A stretch of DNA of 64,000 bases. Origin: Psychrobacter okhotskensis. GTDB lineage: Bacteria > Pseudomonadota > Gammaproteobacteria > Pseudomonadales > Moraxellaceae. The notes below the pieces were generated by a model, which had not been told where the DNA came from, ran no database searches, and worked only from the letters and a program-made list of their open reading frames with translations. The stretch lies in contig NZ_JABRVQ010000020.1 of the NCBI RefSeq assembly GCF_013248965.1, forward strand, positions 1-64,000, given 5' to 3'. Positions 55,763 through 64,000 of this stretch are shown in pieces; position 1 is the stretch's first letter, and the number at the start of each line of letters is the position of its first letter. A program made the position numbers and the translations under genes.

Positions 55763-55770
55763 GGCGTACA
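55763..55770 (+). repeat. Right 8-bp target site duplication
   Basis: Exact copy of ggcgtaca found at the left IS boundary; the reading frame of hsdS resumes here. Confidence 0.93.
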
Positions 55771-56595
55771 ACCTTCTTTAAATTTGGCTGATATTGCTAA
55801 ATTTAAAGTACCAGTTCCACCCTTTCAAGAACAACAAAAAATCGCCAAAATCCTATCCACTTGGGATAAAGCGATTAGCACTACTGAGCGTTTGATTGAA
55901 AATAGTACCCAGCAGAAAAAAGCCTTGATGCAGCAATTGCTGACGGGTAAAAAGCGTTTGCTTGATGATGAGGGTAAGCGGTTTGAGAGTGAGTGGGAAG
56001 AGGTTAGGTTAGACGAAGTAGTCTCTATAGGAAGAGGACATGCGTTTAAAAGTGAACAGTATTCAGAATATGGCTATAAAATAGTAAGGGTTACTAATAT
56101 TGATTCGTCTGGAAATATTGATTTAACCGACTGTGTTTCCATACCTGAAAATACAGCAAAAGAATTTTCAAAATATGAATTAAAAGATGAAGATATTTTG
56201 CTAGTCATGGTAGGTGCTACAGTGGGGAAACTAGGTTTTGTAGATGACTCAATATTACCTGCTCTATTGAATCAAAATATGTGGTCTCTTCGCACTTCAA
56301 ATAGTCAGATTCTATATCAAGAATTTTTAAAACATATATCTAGCTATATCATTGCTAGATATATGCTGACACAACAGGGTAGTGCTAGAGGCTTTTTTAC
56401 ACAGTCAACCTTTTCACTGGTGAAATTTAGTATTCCTAATATTAAAGAACAAGAAAAAATCGCCACCGTGTTAACCAATGCCGATAAAGACATTGAATTG
56501 CTTGAGCAGCAATTGGCTGATTTACAGCAAGAGAAAAAGGCGCTGATGCAGGTGTTGTTGACGGGTAAGAAGCGGGTAATTGTTGAGGAGGTTGC

Positions 56596-57657
56596 ATGAT
56601 GGAAGATAGAATTTTAAAAACCAAAGCTGATCCATCTTTGAATACGGAACAGAGTGAGAAAAAAGCTATTTTTCTAGGACTCGATGGTATACCAACAACT
56701 ATTTTACCAAGTACTGATATCGACTACCTATTTTATAATCCAACTGGTCATTGGTCCTTTTCAAATAGCTTCTGTTTAGAAAATTTATTTAGTTGTTATG
56801 ACTCATTATACTCAAAATTCATAAATAAGCTTTGGGGAAACATGAAAGAGTATAATGATTTTAAGAAATGTCTAGATTTAGATACTTGGCGCATACTTTT
56901 CGATTCCGGTAGAAACCCCGAAATATCGTTTAGTAAACTTGATTTTTCTAGATCTATAGATACCATCAGAAATCATCGGAGTAAGGGTGTAATTTATAAG
57001 TTTCTATATACTATAGATTTCTATACTTTGATTTCAAATGTAGTAGAAGTAACCAAAGAGATTTTTTATTTAACTGGAGACTTTTACTATATCTTAAATT
57101 GTAGTTCAGATTTTACAGGATTACCTGACCAAAATAAGGTGGGGATTAGAACTTCCAAAAGTCCAGCTGCTAATAAGCTTGTCGCATTAATGGCATTGAT
57201 ATACATTAGACTCCACAGTTTACTAGATTATCACACGAAACTAGCCTATGAGATTGAAAAAACTCAAACCAATTTCGAAAAGTATCCTAGATTATCTTCT
57301 AAAAACAAGCTTTATAGTGATAGGAAAAAGCTTAATATCAATGGGAGTAAAGGAACATTATTTCAAAAAGATGCTTTTATAGTCGAAATAGAATCTTACC
57401 GGAATGAACTAATCCATAATAGTTTATTAGATGACGAACCACGGATATATGAAAGATACGAGAACAACCAACTGGCCGAACGTTATCTTTTGCTGCCTGA
57501 TGTAGATAAAAATGGGCAACTAGAAAGTTATATCAATAGGAAATTCTTTTATTCTAATGAAAGAAAATTTAATTATATTTTACCAGACCTACTTCGAATC
57601 TTCCAAGAAAGACAACTCAAAACTTTACAAGTACTATCACAAAGTATGCAGCCGTAG
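56596..57657 (+). CDS. HEPN-like protein nested in the hsd locus
   Basis: The 353-residue soluble protein overlaps the hsdS stop by four bases (ATGA), so it belongs to the hsd transcript. The late helix reads IESYRNELIHNSL, with Arg269 and His274 in the R-x4-H arrangement of HEPN ribonucleases. The preceding helical part (ALIYIRLHSLLDYHTKLA) fits a helical bundle. No ATPase motif is present, unlike PrrC and RloC. I do not recognise a full-length family. The gene is clearly more AT-rich than hsdM and hsdR. Inference: a toxic RNase effector or a sensor linked to the restriction system; a non-catalytic HEPN role is possible. Confidence 0.65.
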   Translation: MMEDRILKTKADPSLNTEQSEKKAIFLGLDGIPTTILPSTDIDYLFYNPTGHWSFSNSFCLENLFSCYDSLYSKFINKLWGNMKEYNDFKKCLDLDTWRILFDSGRNPEISFSKLDFSRSIDTIRNHRSKGVIYKFLYTIDFYTLISNVVEVTKEIFYLTGDFYYILNCSSDFTGLPDQNKVGIRTSKSPAANKLVALMALIYIRLHSLLDYHTKLAYEIEKTQTNFEKYPRLSSKNKLYSDRKKLNINGSKGTLFQKDAFIVEIESYRNELIHNSLLDDEPRIYERYENNQLAERYLLLPDVDKNGQLESYINRKFFYSNERKFNYILPDLLRIFQERQLKTLQVLSQSMQP

Positions 57658-57718
57658 GTGACGTTTCTCAAACCCATGAAATTGCTATAAAAAACTGATT
57701 ACAAGAAGATATAACCTC

Positions 57719-58399
57719 ATGTTCAAAAAAGCTTTTGTGCTATTTGCCACCCTGCCGTTAACCGCTATGGCTGCCCCTATAGCAGAAGGCACCTATGTTA
57801 GCGGTAGTCATAAGCGAGTATATCTAAGCAGTTTTGAATATGAAGGTGCTAAACACTATGAGCTATTTCTTGCCAATATGATTGGCGACTCTAGCTTTGT
57901 TACTACTAGTAAAGCCAAGCCCATTCAAGACAATAGCACTGTTGTTTTTACGGTACCGGAGAGTGGTTATCTAGACTATCAGTCTAACTTAGGTTGCCAA
58001 ATTGAAGCGAGATTTTCACCCAATGAAATTCAGTTAAAGAATTTAAGCAACTGTACGTCTACTGAAAGGGCGTTTAACGGCTCCTACGTCTATTCAAAGC
58101 AGTCCAGCATTGTTCCTAAAAAGTATCAAGGCGCTTGGGGTGAATGTCAGTATCCCAAATCAAATCGCGACCAAGCATTCTTAAGTGAGAGTGAAGGCTC
58201 TTCAAATGGTACTCAGCGATTTAAAGTTATTAGAGTAGATCCTATATCTTCAAATGAGTTGAATGTCACGGGTGCTTTTTATTATGAAGCTGACCCAGTT
58301 ATACACACGATAAATTATAAGTATTTACCGGATAAAAGTGTACGTGTTAAAGCTGATTGGAATGACAACTCATCACTTTATATAAAATGTCGTGACTAG
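57719..58399 (+). CDS. Exported protein inside the hsd locus
   Basis: The 226-residue product has a Sec signal peptide (FKKAFVLFATLPLTAMA, cleavage near residue 19). The mature part is beta-rich with four Cys (GCQIEA, SNCTST, GECQYP and a final IKCRD), fit for periplasmic disulfides. No family is recognised. It lies 61 bp after the HEPN-like gene and about 80 bp before the Mrr-like gene on the same strand. A periplasmic protein in a restriction locus is unusual. Confidence 0.7.
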   Translation: MFKKAFVLFATLPLTAMAAPIAEGTYVSGSHKRVYLSSFEYEGAKHYELFLANMIGDSSFVTTSKAKPIQDNSTVVFTVPESGYLDYQSNLGCQIEARFSPNEIQLKNLSNCTSTERAFNGSYVYSKQSSIVPKKYQGAWGECQYPKSNRDQAFLSESEGSSNGTQRFKVIRVDPISSNELNVTGAFYYEADPVIHTINYKYLPDKSVRVKADWNDNSSLYIKCRD

Positions 58400-58478
58400 C
58401 TTCACATTTCTTAGGCAATACTAATATACATATAGAACATGGTTGGTTTTTATATCTCACCTAAAAGGAAATTGGTAA

Positions 58479-59471
58479 ATGGCTCAAGTTAATTTTGTGA
58501 TGGTCAGAAGTCCTAAGCTTATTAAAAATAATCAGATTGGCTATGGTTGGGCAAGTGTTAATTTTTCTCAATTTGAGACTGTCAAAGATTTAATTGACCA
58601 AGGATTCAAAGGTATCGGTAGAGGGCGCCAAACCAATCAAATAAAACGCTATTTTAATCTTAAGCAAGGTGACTATGTGATTGTTCCTTTTTCTGGAGCA
58701 GTTGCTGTTGCGGAAATAATTGGTGAGAAAAGTTATCAGCCTATTACCGAAGGCATTCAGTATGGGGAGAATAGAATATCTGTCAGATATCTAAAGCATA
58801 AGGACGGTTACTTTATCCCTAGAGGTAACTTATCAACTGCCCTGCAAAACAGACTTAAAATACGCATGACTGTTTGTGATTTGAATGAGTTTTCGGATGA
58901 GTTATATAAGCATATAGAGTCGATTAAGAACGACAAGCTATATACATGGAATAATGAACAAGAACTTAAAATACAGCAAAATACTGAGAATTTTAAAGTT
59001 GATCTACTATCTAGATTGCGCAGTAATAAAGATATAAACCTTCAGTCTGGTGGCATTGGTCTTGAACACCTTATTAAAGAAATTTTAGAAGCTAAAAACT
59101 ACACTGCACGTATACCTGCGAAAAATGAGAAATCGGGCATACAAGATGTCGATGTCATTGCGACACGTTTTTCAGAATTCTCAGAAAAGAAGGAAGGCAT
59201 TTTTATCCAAGTAAAACATCATGAAGGTACAACAGGCAATCGCGGTATCAGACAAGTGGCAGAGTACGAGATTAATGAAGATGATTACACGCACATTGAT
59301 AGAGTGCTCATCACAACAGCGGAATTTAAAAATACCGATTTTGCAGAGTTGCATGATGTGACAGTGCTGGCAGGCGCAGATTTCGTAAACTGGATATACG
59401 ATAATCTTAATCTGTTATCAGATGACAGTCTCTCATCACTCGGGATATCGAGCTTGCCTACGTTGCTATGA
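58479..59471 (+). CDS. Mrr-like restriction endonuclease
   Basis: The 330-residue protein has a C-terminal Mrr-type PD-(D/E)xK domain: Glu196 in GGIGLEHLIKEIL, the acids in GIQDVDVIATR (Asp223, Asp225) and Gln244-Val-Lys246 in FIQVKHHEG. The helix HLIKEILEAKNYTARI before is typical of Mrr. The N-terminal 150 residues form a separate beta-rich domain (IGYGWASVNFSQF, GIGRGRQTNQIKRYF, GDYVIVPFSGAVAVAEI), reminiscent of PUA/EVE-like readers of modified bases; this part is tentative. AAAGGAAA precedes the ATG. Likely a modification-dependent (type IV) enzyme co-located with the type I system. Confidence 0.8.
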   Translation: MAQVNFVMVRSPKLIKNNQIGYGWASVNFSQFETVKDLIDQGFKGIGRGRQTNQIKRYFNLKQGDYVIVPFSGAVAVAEIIGEKSYQPITEGIQYGENRISVRYLKHKDGYFIPRGNLSTALQNRLKIRMTVCDLNEFSDELYKHIESIKNDKLYTWNNEQELKIQQNTENFKVDLLSRLRSNKDINLQSGGIGLEHLIKEILEAKNYTARIPAKNEKSGIQDVDVIATRFSEFSEKKEGIFIQVKHHEGTTGNRGIRQVAEYEINEDDYTHIDRVLITTAEFKNTDFAELHDVTVLAGADFVNWIYDNLNLLSDDSLSSLGISSLPTLL

Positions 59472-59542
59472 TGTGAATTCAGAATATGTATGAAATTCAT
59501 TTCATGCATGTTTATTAATGCTTATAAATAACGAGCTACCGT

Positions 59543-62500
59543 ATGTATACCAGCCCTAGCATCAATTTTGCAGAAGAATTTAGCTCAAAAATTCCTGCCT
59601 TAACCTTACTCACCACACTGGGCTATCAGTTTATTCCGCCAAGTCAATGCAATGCCATGCGTTCAAAAGTGGCTACAAACGAAGCGACTAACCAAGTGGT
59701 ATTATTGCCCGTTATGCGTGCGTTTTTAGCCAAGCAAACCTTTACGTTTGAAGGTACACCGCATCATTTATCAGACAGCGCTATAGATAAAATCATGCAC
59801 GAGCTAAACCCAGCCATGAACTTAGGCTTACAACTCGCTAATGAAAAGCTCTATAACGCCATGCTTTATGGCGTGACCGTGACTGAATTCATCGATGGTA
59901 AAAAAACCTCGCAAACCATCAGTTTGATAGATTGGGATCATATCGACAACAACAGCTTTCACGTTACCGAAGAGTTTGTCGTACAAAATGCCGAAGGGAC
60001 AGGTAATATCATTCCTGATATCGTCTGCTTTGTGAATGGTCTACCACTGGCAGTGATTGAAGCTAAACGCCCTGATTCGAGTAGAGAGTGGCAGTCAACC
60101 AATGCGCAAGCCGTCTCCCAGCACATCCGTAACCAAGGTCAAAAACAAATCCCGCATCTATTTGCCTATAGCCAGTTATTACTAGCGGTCAATGGTAATG
60201 ATGGTCTGTATGCTACCTGCGGTACGCCTGAGAAGTTTTGGGCAAAATGGGTTGAAGAAGAGATCTCTGAGCCTGAGTTCCATCGTTTAAAGAACCAAGT
60301 ACTTAGTCCTAAGCAGATTGATAATTTGTTTAGTGATCGTCCTACCTCTATCAAAGAGGAATATCAGTCATTAGTTGATAGCGGTGATTTAGTCGTCACT
60401 GACCAAGATCGCTTAATCATCAGTCTTTTGCAGCCTGAGCGTTTGCTTGAAATGACGCGCATGTTTACCTTGTTTGATAAAAAGGCTGGCAAAATTGTTG
60501 CTCGTTATCAGCAAGTTTTTGGTATCAAAGCCCTGATTGAACGTATTAGCACCTTTGATGAGAAGGGTAGTCGTGAGGGTGGAGTGATTTGGCATACTAC
60601 AGGCAGTGGTAAATCTTTCACTATGGTGTTTTTCTCCAAGGCGCTCATTTGGTTAGAAGAGCTCGCCAAGTGCCGTGTTATTGTCGTCACCGACCGTGTT
60701 GATCTTGAAACTCAGCTTAGTAAAACCTTTGCTTCTGGTGGTGTGCTTAGTGATCGCGACAAAACGGATGCGATGGCAACTTCTGGTCGCCGTCTAGCGC
60801 AGCAGATTGGGCAGGGTAATGAGCGGGTTATTTTCTCCATTATTAATAAGTTTGGCTCAGCCGTTAAGTATGATGAATGTTATAACGACAGCCCAAACAT
60901 CATCGTCATGGTCGATGAAGGTCACCGTAGCCAAAACGGTGAGAACAATATTCGCATGGCACAAGCCCTGCCAAATGCTGCCTTTATCGCCTTTACGGGT
61001 ACGCCCTTGCTAAAGGACGATAAGACCGAAAACAAATTTGGTAGCATCATTCACTCCTACACCATGCAGCAAGCGGTCAAAGACAAAACCGTCACGCCAC
61101 TCTTATATGAAGAGCGTGTCCCTGAGCTCAATACCAATGACGCCGCTATCGATGCTTGGTTTGACCGTATCACTCAAAAGCTTAGCGAGGATCAAAAGAA
61201 TGATCTCAAGCGTAAGTTCTCTCAAAAAGGTCAAATTTACCAAACTGAGGGTCGTATCGAGCTGATTGCTCATGACATCTCTGATCATTTCCAGAACTTT
61301 AAACAGCAGCATTTAAAAGGCCAACTGGCTTGTGATTCTAAAGCCTCAGCTATCCGCTACAAGATCGCCTTAGATAAGATTGGCAAAGTGACGTCCGTGG
61401 TTGCGATGTCACCACCTGATACCCGCGAAGGTCACGATACTGTCGATGGCGAATCAAAAGACATCGTACAAAACTGGTGGCAAGATAATGTCGCCAAAGA
61501 GTACGGCGGTGATGAAAAAGCATACACCAAAGCCATTATAGAAGCCTTCAGTCAGGACGATGGTCCTGACATTATGATCGTCGTCGATAAGCTATTAACG
61601 GGCTTTGATGAGCCCAAGAACACTGTGCTATATATAGATAAACCATTAAAGCAGCACAATCTTATTCAGGCGATTGCGCGGGTGAATCGTTTGCATGAGA
61701 AAAAACGCTTTGGTTATCTGATTGATTATCGTGGCATCTTAAAAGAGCTGGATATTACTATTGAGAAGTACCAAGATTTAGCGGAACGTACGCAAGGTGG
61801 CTTTGATATCGAAGACCTTAAAGGCCTGTATCACGCGATGGATACCGAGTACAAACAGCTACCGAGGTTACATAGTGAGCTGTGGGCGATCTTCTCATCG
61901 GTAAAAAATAAGCAAGACGGTCAAGCGTTAAGGCAGGTGCTGGCGCCAAAGATGCAAGAGATCGACGGCAGAGTAGTCGATACCAAGCTTAAAGAGCGTG
62001 ATGACTTTTATGCGGCTTTGACCGCATTTTCTAACGCTATGAAAATTGCGTTGCAATCGGCGTCTTTCTTTGCAGATAAACCATTTGATAACAAACGTGA
62101 TCGCTATAAAGCCGATCTAAAAGCCTTTATCAATCTACGTAAGCAAGTCCGTGAAGATGCAGATGAAACCATCGACTATGATGAATATGAAGCAGATATT
62201 CGCAGCTTGCTTGATAAGCATATCGCAGGCCTTGAAGTTCGCGAAGCAAAAGGGGCTTACTTGGTCGGCAACTTAGGTAAGAATGTTAAACCCGAAGCGC
62301 TCAGTGATAATGAAGCACGCAACCAAACCGATAAAATCACTGGTCGTGTCACTAAGATGATTGAGCAAGATTTGGCTGATGATCCTTATGCGCAAGAGTA
62401 CTTCTCTAAACTACTTAAGCAAGCGATTGCTGATGCCAAGGCGATGTTTGATGCACCTGTAAAGCAGTACATGATGTTTGCTGACTTTGAGCAAGCAGTA

Positions 62501-62869
62501 AAAGACCGTGTTGTTGCTGATGTGCCGAATGCGTTTATCGATGATAGTGGCAAATTAAACAAGCATGCTCAGGCTTATTTTGGTTTGTTTAAGCATTTAT
62601 TTGACGCGGACTTTTTAGTGGATAAAGAGCTAGATAATGACAAGCTGGTCACCTACGCTTTTGAGATTGATAAAATAGTTAAGACAGCAGTGGCTGAGTA
62701 TTCTATTAATCCAGCAGAAATCGAGAATGCTATCAGTGTCAAATTGCTGCCAATGTTATTCATGGATTTGGGTATCGATAAAGCGCAACAGCTCATCGAA
62801 GAGGTACTAAAGATTACCCGACTTGGGCTGTCGAGAGAGACAAATAGCCCAAGAGCAGCAAGAGGATAG
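59543..62869 (+). CDS. hsdR: Type I restriction-modification, restriction subunit HsdR
   Basis: The 1108-residue motor-nuclease carries an N-terminal PD-(D/E)xK nuclease with PDIVCFVNGLPLAVIEAKRP (Glu173, Lys175), a helicase P-loop TTGSGKSFTM (Lys357), DEGH at Asp458 (MVDEGHRSQ), FTGTPLL and the late helicase stretch LLTGFDEPKN and QAIARVNRLH. It cuts distant DNA after ATP-driven translocation, but needs HsdM and HsdS for recognition. It looks intact. Followed after 6 bp by the YgjP-like gene. Confidence 0.96.
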   Translation: MYTSPSINFAEEFSSKIPALTLLTTLGYQFIPPSQCNAMRSKVATNEATNQVVLLPVMRAFLAKQTFTFEGTPHHLSDSAIDKIMHELNPAMNLGLQLANEKLYNAMLYGVTVTEFIDGKKTSQTISLIDWDHIDNNSFHVTEEFVVQNAEGTGNIIPDIVCFVNGLPLAVIEAKRPDSSREWQSTNAQAVSQHIRNQGQKQIPHLFAYSQLLLAVNGNDGLYATCGTPEKFWAKWVEEEISEPEFHRLKNQVLSPKQIDNLFSDRPTSIKEEYQSLVDSGDLVVTDQDRLIISLLQPERLLEMTRMFTLFDKKAGKIVARYQQVFGIKALIERISTFDEKGSREGGVIWHTTGSGKSFTMVFFSKALIWLEELAKCRVIVVTDRVDLETQLSKTFASGGVLSDRDKTDAMATSGRRLAQQIGQGNERVIFSIINKFGSAVKYDECYNDSPNIIVMVDEGHRSQNGENNIRMAQALPNAAFIAFTGTPLLKDDKTENKFGSIIHSYTMQQAVKDKTVTPLLYEERVPELNTNDAAIDAWFDRITQKLSEDQKNDLKRKFSQKGQIYQTEGRIELIAHDISDHFQNFKQQHLKGQLACDSKASAIRYKIALDKIGKVTSVVAMSPPDTREGHDTVDGESKDIVQNWWQDNVAKEYGGDEKAYTKAIIEAFSQDDGPDIMIVVDKLLTGFDEPKNTVLYIDKPLKQHNLIQAIARVNRLHEKKRFGYLIDYRGILKELDITIEKYQDLAERTQGGFDIEDLKGLYHAMDTEYKQLPRLHSELWAIFSSVKNKQDGQALRQVLAPKMQEIDGRVVDTKLKERDDFYAALTAFSNAMKIALQSASFFADKPFDNKRDRYKADLKAFINLRKQVREDADETIDYDEYEADIRSLLDKHIAGLEVREAKGAYLVGNLGKNVKPEALSDNEARNQTDKITGRVTKMIEQDLADDPYAQEYFSKLLKQAIADAKAMFDAPVKQYMMFADFEQAVKDRVVADVPNAFIDDSGKLNKHAQAYFGLFKHLFDADFLVDKELDNDKLVTYAFEIDKIVKTAVAEYSINPAEIENAISVKLLPMLFMDLGIDKAQQLIEEVLKITRLGLSRETNSPRAARG

Positions 62870-62875
62870 TAGGCA

Positions 62876-63685
62876 ATGACTGAAAATGGTGACTTTTATT
62901 ATGGTCAAGATAAGATTCATTATGAAGTAGTACGTAAAAAAGTAAAAAATAAGCCTGAAAGCGATAAGCTGATTGCTAAGAAGACCAAACCCCGAAAAGT
63001 GGTCATCAAAGTACATCCTGATCAGCGTGTGGTTGCCACCGCACCTGTCGATGCCAGCGAAGAAATAATCCATGACGCTATAATGAAACGTGCTCGTTGG
63101 ATATGGCAAAGTCTGCAAGACTTTACTAAGCAAAAAAACCATGTATTACCCAAACGATATGTTAGCGGTGAAACCCAGTTTTATCTGGGTCGTCGTTATG
63201 TGTTAAAAGTGATAACCGATGCAGAAGCTAACGATGGGATCAACAGTACTGTGAAGCTTAGTCGCGGTAAGCTGAATGTGGAATTGTCTCAAATTGATTC
63301 TGAATTAGACTCTGAAAAACAAGCAGTTCTCGTGAAAAGCTTGATTGATAAATGGTATAAAGATAAATTTACGTCGGTCTCTAGAGAGAGGCTTGAAGCC
63401 TTGCTATATAAGGCCTCGTGGGTCGAGAGTAGTCCCTCAATAAAATTAATGACCATGAAAAAGCAATGGGGGAGCTGCTCAATTAAAGGCAATTTAATAT
63501 TAAATCCTCATTTAATAAAAGCCCCAAAGGAGTGCATTGATTACGTGATATTGCATGAGCTGTGTCATATAGCTGAGCATAACCATAGCGAGAACTTTTG
63601 GCGCCTATTAACGCAAGTAATGCCGAACTGGAAAGAGGTGAAGGCTAGGCTCGACGGGATGGCTGAGTTTTACTTGAATGAGTAA
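62876..63685 (+). CDS. YgjP-like metallopeptidase (DUF45)
   Basis: The 269-residue protein has the YgjP/DUF45 marks: a beta-rich front (RKVVIKVHPDQRVVATAP), KKQWGSCSIKGNLILNP in the middle and the zinc site HELCHIAEHNHSENFW (HExxH plus the third His). It belongs to the SprT/WLM-like gluzincin metalloproteases. Such genes are often located directly after hsdR; their job in the system is not established. It starts 6 bp after hsdR, so it is co-translated. Last gene of the locus. Confidence 0.9.
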   Translation: MTENGDFYYGQDKIHYEVVRKKVKNKPESDKLIAKKTKPRKVVIKVHPDQRVVATAPVDASEEIIHDAIMKRARWIWQSLQDFTKQKNHVLPKRYVSGETQFYLGRRYVLKVITDAEANDGINSTVKLSRGKLNVELSQIDSELDSEKQAVLVKSLIDKWYKDKFTSVSRERLEALLYKASWVESSPSIKLMTMKKQWGSCSIKGNLILNPHLIKAPKECIDYVILHELCHIAEHNHSENFWRLLTQVMPNWKEVKARLDGMAEFYLNE

Positions 63686-63799
63686 AATTTGGAGCTAGAT
63701 AGTTTAAGATGGTTTTTTGGAAAAATATCAGCCTCCGATATACTCGAGGCGCTTCACTATGCTACTCAATAGAGTTATTCTGTAGTAATTTTAAAGGCA

Positions 63800-64000
63800 C
63801 TACAGCATCCGCTTTAAGGTGTTATCCTTTTTAATGTAATGATGATACAAAGCCATAGCAGTGTGGACAATGATTAGTGCTGTCAGCATCCAAGCCAGTG
63901 GTGCATGCAGTTGACCCAGCGTTGCCGCCCAAGCAACCTTTTCACCTTCAGCAAAGATATCAAAGCCGAATGCGGTTAGGCCATAGCCTCCACCAATCAT
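63800..64000 (-). CDS. Cytochrome b561-like membrane protein, N-terminal part outside window
   Basis: Only the last 66 or so residues are in the window: a loop (GFDIFAEGEKVAWAATLGQ), a membrane segment framed by two His (LHAPLAWMLTALIIVHTAM) and a short basic tail (YHHYIKKDNTLKRML). Two heme-ligand His 14 residues apart in the last segment are typical of the cytochrome b561 (YodB-like) di-heme family. The gene is transcribed toward the restriction locus and converges with it. Partial, so length and start are unknown. Confidence 0.8.
   Translation of the reverse strand: MIGGGYGLTAFGFDIFAEGEKVAWAATLGQLHAPLAWMLTALIIVHTAMALYHHYIKKDNTLKRML

Larger units (their letters stand above)
54051..56599 (+). 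pseudogene. hsdS: Specificity subunit hsdS, interrupted by an IS256-family element
   Basis: The original gene is 54051-54460 plus 55771-56599, 1239 bp (412 residues) when the IS and one 8-bp duplication are left out; the junction reads SGVQPSLNLADIAKF in frame. The first part holds target-recognition domain 1 (to residue 136); the second begins with the central conserved repeat (PPFQEQQKIAKIL, QQLLTGKKR), then target-recognition domain 2, and the second conserved repeat (EQEKIATVL, VLLTGKKR). As it stands, the front part is translated to a stop at 54500 after 12 residues from the IS. The rear part (TTG 55784) has no obvious ribosome site. Confidence 0.93.

Noticed and set aside
62807..63142. 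Minus-strand 111-codon frame at the hsdR/YgjP junction
   Set aside because: Antisense to two confident genes; hydrophobicity comes from the complement of Lys-rich codons.
63748..63780. gcctc/gaggc hairpin after the YgjP gene as a terminator
   Set aside because: The stem is only five bp and has no T-run.

Overview
The window looks like chromosome of a Psychrobacter-like member of the Moraxellaceae (Gammaproteobacteria). This is inferred from gene content and order (mesX-mesD, glmU/glmS, ribH-nusB-thiL-pgpA, a division/cell-wall run from rsmH to mraY), a moderately AT-rich composition, and protein styles typical of that group. No rRNA and no integrase is present. Almost everything before about 47 kb reads as ordinary core genome; the last 16 kb is accessory and defence-related.

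Layout. 0-4.6 kb: a truncated lipoprotein gene with a 15-bp tandem repeat, then the oxygen-dependent, folate-independent methionine synthase pair mesX-mesD with a flavin reductase behind it, and a TauE-type exporter. 4.7-14.4 kb (mostly minus strand): an unrecognised gene, glmS and glmU (amino-sugar nucleotide supply for the envelope), the pgpA-thiL-nusB-ribH group, and hisF. 14.6-21.3 kb: a homoserine kinase fused to a small C-terminal domain, a DUF2007 protein, a class II amidotransferase, an AAA ATPase-PIN nuclease pair inserted among housekeeping genes, YchJ-like, YdjM-like and DUF3025 proteins. 21.6-31.4 kb: acnA, two transporters, a small SH3-like secreted protein, an unknown membrane protein, tRNA-Glu and tRNA-Ala, and gltX. 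31.7-40.4 kb: rsmH-ftsL-ftsI-murE-murF-mraY, which builds the lipid I precursor and the septal peptidoglycan machinery. 40.5-47.4 kb: rlmA, cardiolipin synthase, KtrB/KtrA potassium uptake, a DUF3124 lipoprotein and a YdcF-type protein.

48.0-52.4 kb (minus strand): five exported proteins in one probable operon: a Sel1-repeat protein, three tandem paralogues of an unrecognised family (two lipoproteins and one periplasmic), and a WG-repeat lipoprotein. 52.5-63.7 kb: a type I restriction-modification locus, hsdM-hsdS-(HEPN-like gene)-(exported protein)-(Mrr-like endonuclease)-hsdR-(YgjP-like metalloprotease). Its hsdS is interrupted by a complete 1302-bp IS256-family element flanked by a perfect 8-bp target duplication; exact removal of the element and one duplication would restore a 412-residue HsdS in frame. 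The window ends inside a cytochrome b561-like gene.

The most interesting points are the composite restriction locus with a HEPN-like and an Mrr-like effector nested between hsdS and hsdR, the recent IS inactivation of its specificity subunit, the mesX-mesD-flavin reductase group with a MetR-like operator upstream, the AAA-PIN pair, and the paralogous lipoprotein operon. All functional statements are from reading the sequence; no database search was run.
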